Virus record (IMG/VR): IMGVR_UViG_3300025326_001224
Span: 1-22,080 of that record
Strand: one strand, 5' to 3'
DNA from: a virus
Length of the DNA: 22,080 nucleotides
Shown: positions 19,563 to 22,080 of the stretch, piece by piece
Numbering within the stretch: the stretch's first letter is position 1
How the letters are laid out: every line of letters starts with the position of its first letter
Notes under the pieces: generated by a model
Told to the model about the DNA's origin: nothing
The model's input: the letters and a program-made list of their open reading frames with translations, nothing else
Database searches by the model: none
Made by a program: the position numbers and the translations under genes

Positions 19563-21323
19563 ATGCTCCCTAAACCAAAAATTTGTGAAGCGTGCCCCCT
19601 CTACCAAATTGGTATGGGATTTGTCCCTGATCACATACCCCCTACGGCTACTGTCGCGATACTGGGGAGCCATCCCTCCCAACACGATGAACAAGGCCAG
19701 CAAGTCGAGGGGTATTATGGGCGGGATGTGCTCTATTCCACAGTGACCCCCCAACCATTCCTAGGGACAACCGGCTGGGTCCTCAGGAATACCTTTGTCC
19801 CACTGGCTCGATTGAAACCACGTGAAGTCAGCTACCATCATCTGATCAAATGCCGCTATCAGCGGGGTAACAGCCTTCCACCCAAGGAGATCTATGAGCA
19901 AGCCATCGCCTATTGCACCACCCACCACTTACATTTCAGCCCCCAAACCCAAACAATTGTCGCCTTTGGCAATACGCCCTCGAAAACGGACAAAGACACC
20001 CGTAGTGCGTGGGAGTACACCCAAGGCAAGGGCTACCCGATCAGTGAATGGCGGGGGTTCCTCGGTCCGCGTGCGTTTCAAGGAATCCGTGTATATGGGG
20101 CGCTATCTGTTGCAGGCTTCTTGCGAGATCCCCATGCCAAATTTATTGCCCGGTTTGATTGGAAGCGGTTGGCACGACTTCACAATGGTGACTGGCCAAG
20201 TGCTATCCCTGAGCGTATCATCGCAAGCCCAGCGACTCGTGATCAATTTGTCGCTATACTAGAGGAAGCCCTCCTCCAACCTGAAATCATGGTTGATACT
20301 GAGTACATCCCTGATCAACAACTTTTGACACATGTGGGGGCCGCATGGCGTTCTGGATCTACGGTACATGGGTTCCAACTCGAATGGCTCCGAGGGCAAG
20401 CAACCTCGGTCGAGCGGGCTATTTTTATGCGCTACTGGCCACGCCTGTGCCAATCGGTGACGATGGGGTTTTGGAACGCCAAAGCGGATGTGCCGATCCT
20501 GGAACACAACGTATCATCCAAACCAGTACGAATTGAGGACCCCATGCAGGCCCATGCGGTGTTGTGGCCGGATATGGGCCATGATTATGGGTTTGTCGCT
20601 TCCATCTACGGCAAGTACAACAAGCTCAAACACTTGGCCAAGGACGACATCTTGTTGTACCATTGGGGGGACATGATCGATTTGGTGTGGATTTGGGAAG
20701 CCCTCAAGGAGGAATTTCAACATGATCCCGCCTGCGAGAAAAAGTATCGCGAACAAAACCTCAAGCTCATCCCCATCCTCCTTGACACTGAAGCCCGTGG
20801 TATCCGGGTTAACCAGGCTCGGATTGAAGCCGCTATTCCTCTCTACCAAGCCCTCAGCGAGCAAGCTAGCCAGCTTGCCACTGCCTATTGTGGCTACCCC
20901 CTCAATGTTGGTAGCTCCAAGCAAGTTCTTGCCCATCTCCAAGAGGAGTTAGCCGGGTCCATCCACAAATTAATATCCACACTCAGGCAGGAGGGCGACA
21001 CAGCACAACAAATCCGCCTCTTGCAACGATCCCCAATGATCTCCGCGATATTGTCATGCCTGATGAGGGAACTGTCTGGATTGGTGGAGACTGGGACCAG
21101 CAAGAGCCTCGAATTCAGCGAGCCGAGTCAGGTTCTCGGGTCCTTGGAGCCGCCTTCGATCAAGGGGAAGATATCCATACCACCTTCGTCTGCCAGCTCT
21201 ATGGGTGGCCCCTTCCACAAGATCGTCGAGACCCCCATTCTTCTGCCATTGACGCTGAGTGGCGAGCAGCCCACAATTGGGGTGGGAAAGAAGATTCGCG
21301 CCGGACATTTGCGAAAGCCTTAA
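19563..21323 (+). CDS. UDG-like/3'-5' exonuclease/DNA polymerase A, N-terminal part (broken gene)
   Basis: From ATG 19563 residues 1-180 resemble family 4 uracil-DNA glycosylase with four possible cluster cysteines (C8, C11, C97, C118), but the GEAPG-type site reads GSHPS. The 3'-5' exonuclease follows: D245/E247 (MVDTEY), N305/D309 (FWNAKAD), Y366/D370 (YHWGDMID). The start of the polymerase domain is LLDTEARGIRVNQAR (406-420) and LNVGSSKQVLAHLQEE (447-462). After about residue 462 the frame carries unrelated sequence to its stop, while the polymerase continues in the -1 frame. About 60 residues of the thumb seem absent. AAGGAGG lies 3 nt upstream of this ATG; another ATG at 19560 is adjacent. 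Confidence 0.78.
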   Translation: MLPKPKICEACPLYQIGMGFVPDHIPPTATVAILGSHPSQHDEQGQQVEGYYGRDVLYSTVTPQPFLGTTGWVLRNTFVPLARLKPREVSYHHLIKCRYQRGNSLPPKEIYEQAIAYCTTHHLHFSPQTQTIVAFGNTPSKTDKDTRSAWEYTQGKGYPISEWRGFLGPRAFQGIRVYGALSVAGFLRDPHAKFIARFDWKRLARLHNGDWPSAIPERIIASPATRDQFVAILEEALLQPEIMVDTEYIPDQQLLTHVGAAWRSGSTVHGFQLEWLRGQATSVERAIFMRYWPRLCQSVTMGFWNAKADVPILEHNVSSKPVRIEDPMQAHAVLWPDMGHDYGFVASIYGKYNKLKHLAKDDILLYHWGDMIDLVWIWEALKEEFQHDPACEKKYREQNLKLIPILLDTEARGIRVNQARIEAAIPLYQALSEQASQLATAYCGYPLNVGSSKQVLAHLQEELAGSIHKLISTLRQEGDTAQQIRLLQRSPMISAILSCLMRELSGLVETGTSKSLEFSEPSQVLGSLEPPSIKGKISIPPSSASSMGGPFHKIVETPILLPLTLSGEQPTIGVGKKIRAGHLRKP

Positions 21324-21850
21324 GGTATGAATTGGCCTATGGTGGCCAGGGTATGCAAGCTGCCAAGAAAGCGTTGAGAATGGGGGTCGAGAGCAAAGTT
21401 GTCAAGAATGCAGCACAAGTACTGCTCACCAGTGATCCAGAGCTAACCGCTTGGTTCTCAAAGGTGGAAAAGGAAGTCGTGTCCACTCGTATGATTCATT
21501 CGTGGGGCGGGGGGCGGCGGGTGTTTTATTGGGTGGAGCGACAGGATCAGATCGAGGAAATGAAGCGGCAGGCACGGAATTTTCCGCCACAGGGTGGTGG
21601 AGCTGACTTGTATAACTTGGCGATTATCGAAGTGTGCGAGCAGGTGCCCGAGGTTCGCTTCGTATTTGGCATGCATGATTCCCTGTGGTTCTCCTGTCGA
21701 TGGGGGTTGTGGGTCAAGGTGTTCAGCCGAGTGAAGGACATTCTGACCAAGCCCCGTATGATCAACGGGATGGCCGTGCACTTCCCCATGACAATGAAGG
21801 TGATGTATGACGATGGACGAGTGGAGAAGGTTTCATCAGGCAACACTTAG
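21056..21850 (+). CDS. DNA polymerase A, palm and fingers part (second frame)
   Basis: The protein has 264 residues from ATG 21056, but homologous sequence begins earlier in this open frame, near 20942: VHPQINIHTQAGGRHSTTNP, then PPLATIPNDLRDIV. Motif A is GGDWDQQEPR (D12), motif B RRTFAKALRYELAYGG (82-97) with tyrosine at the position of E. coli Pol I F762, then RNFPPQGGGADL and motif C GMHDS (206-210), where HDE is usual. These are the catalytic residues of family A polymerases, so this is the palm/fingers domain of the gene starting at 19563. No good RBS is seen at this ATG. A real gene would need both frames joined. Confidence 0.78.
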   Translation: MPDEGTVWIGGDWDQQEPRIQRAESGSRVLGAAFDQGEDIHTTFVCQLYGWPLPQDRRDPHSSAIDAEWRAAHNWGGKEDSRRTFAKALRYELAYGGQGMQAAKKALRMGVESKVVKNAAQVLLTSDPELTAWFSKVEKEVVSTRMIHSWGGGRRVFYWVERQDQIEEMKRQARNFPPQGGGADLYNLAIIEVCEQVPEVRFVFGMHDSLWFSCRWGLWVKVFSRVKDILTKPRMINGMAVHFPMTMKVMYDDGRVEKVSSGNT

Positions 21851-21992
21851 CGAGCTGGTGATGGAACGGGCATTACGATCATGGAAACGCCCTATGCTGG
21901 AAATCAAAGATGATGATGACTATCCCGACTGGGATCCCAACGCCATGCAACGCGGGAGGCCATGGAATGCAAACCAAAAACAATCTTCGTAG
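21807..21992 (+). CDS. small acidic protein overlapping polymerase end
   Basis: The protein has 61 residues with the acidic run EIKDDDDYPDWDP in the middle. ATG 21807 lies inside the end of the polymerase frame with GAAGG 6 nt upstream. It overlaps the next gene by 26 nt. No domain was recognised. It may be a coupled accessory to replication, or a spurious frame. Confidence 0.45.
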   Translation: MTMDEWRRFHQATLSELVMERALRSWKRPMLEIKDDDDYPDWDPNAMQRGRPWNANQKQSS

Positions 21993-22080
21993 GGTTCTCC
22001 TGATCCCCGATGCCCATTGCCCCTATCACGATAAGCGTGCCTTGGAGGGGTTGATTATCGGAAAAGTACTACCAGCCTTT
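21967..22080 (+). CDS. calcineurin-like metallophosphoesterase, N-terminus only
   Basis: The first 38 codons are in the window. LLIPDAHCPYHDKRALEGLI contains the D-x-H motif (D15, H17) that starts the two-metal site of calcineurin-like phosphoesterases, followed by a conserved histidine-rich turn. GGAGG lies 7 nt before ATG 21967. Phage members hydrolyse phosphodiesters, sometimes as SbcD-like nucleases or phosphatases. The rest of the gene is outside the window, so the subtype is open. Confidence 0.7.
   Translation, partial: MQTKNNLRRVLLIPDAHCPYHDKRALEGLIIGKVLPAF

Noticed and set aside
20514-20942. A 142-codon minus-strand frame opposite the polymerase
   Set aside because: The opposite strand carries clear exonuclease motifs, so this is a shadow.
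20915-20960. Programmed -1 frameshift joining the two polymerase parts
   Set aside because: No slippery heptamer of the X-XXY-YYZ type lies in the frame overlap near the junction, and slippage would not restore the missing thumb residues.
20900-21000. Intron or intein in the polymerase gene
   Set aside because: The two halves are closer than in normal polymerases; sequence is missing, not inserted.
1-22080. tRNA or rRNA genes
   Set aside because: No cloverleaf with a T-loop GTTCGANTC-type signature and no conserved rRNA segment was noticed; a dedicated scan could not be run.

Overview
The window is part of a tailed double-stranded DNA phage (Caudoviricetes) or a closely related prophage. 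It holds a complete DNA-packaging and head block, a phage replication block, and between them a dense run of very small genes. No tRNA, rRNA, CRISPR array, insertion sequence or integrase is visible. The host cannot be named. Shine-Dalgarno sites and sigma70-like promoter elements are bacterial, and a possible lipoprotein signal is compatible with a bacterial envelope.

Left arm (1-9737) is read entirely from the minus strand, so gene order runs right to left: putative small terminase (GTG start), large terminase with an inserted zinc ribbon, a P22-size portal, two small proteins, a scaffold-like protein, a Cys4 protein, a glycine/serine/threonine-rich putative head-decoration protein, the probable major capsid protein, a small basic protein, a beta-helix protein, and the N-terminal part of a glycosyltransferase-like protein. 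Most of these genes touch or overlap, as in a late operon. A terminator-like hairpin precedes the capsid gene. The glycosyltransferase has its own promoter, which carries an operator-like dyad.

Centre (9738-10853) is the divergent control region. It contains repeated 18-bp dyads TGTATC-N6-GATACA, a second repeated box GGTAYAAATGACACA, a sigma70-like rightward promoter, a structured leader with a possible 11-codon minicistron, and a 79-residue putative DNA-binding protein bracketed by the second box. The first dyad recurs about 9.5 kb away, inside the glycosyltransferase promoter, which suggests that one regulator acts on both regions.

Right arm (10854-22080) runs on the plus strand except for one helicase. 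About 21 short genes (25-101 residues) come first. They are tightly coupled and include several CxxC proteins, a retroviral-type zinc knuckle, small membrane proteins and a secreted Cys-rich peptide. They are followed by a sigma-70-family factor that could drive late genes. Next are a minus-strand RepA-like ATPase/helicase convergent with it, a RecB/Cas4-like nuclease, a Sak4-like recombination ATPase, an ssDNA-binding-type protein with a lipoprotein-like tail, a GC-rich 260-nt region of predicted RNA structure, a UDG-like/exonuclease/family A DNA polymerase split over two frames, and the start of a metallophosphoesterase.

The most unusual points are the structured RNA region before the polymerase, the polymerase that appears to lack its thumb region and shifts frame there, and the two operator families linking the central switch to the distant glycosyltransferase. 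All functional names come from reading motifs; no database search was run.
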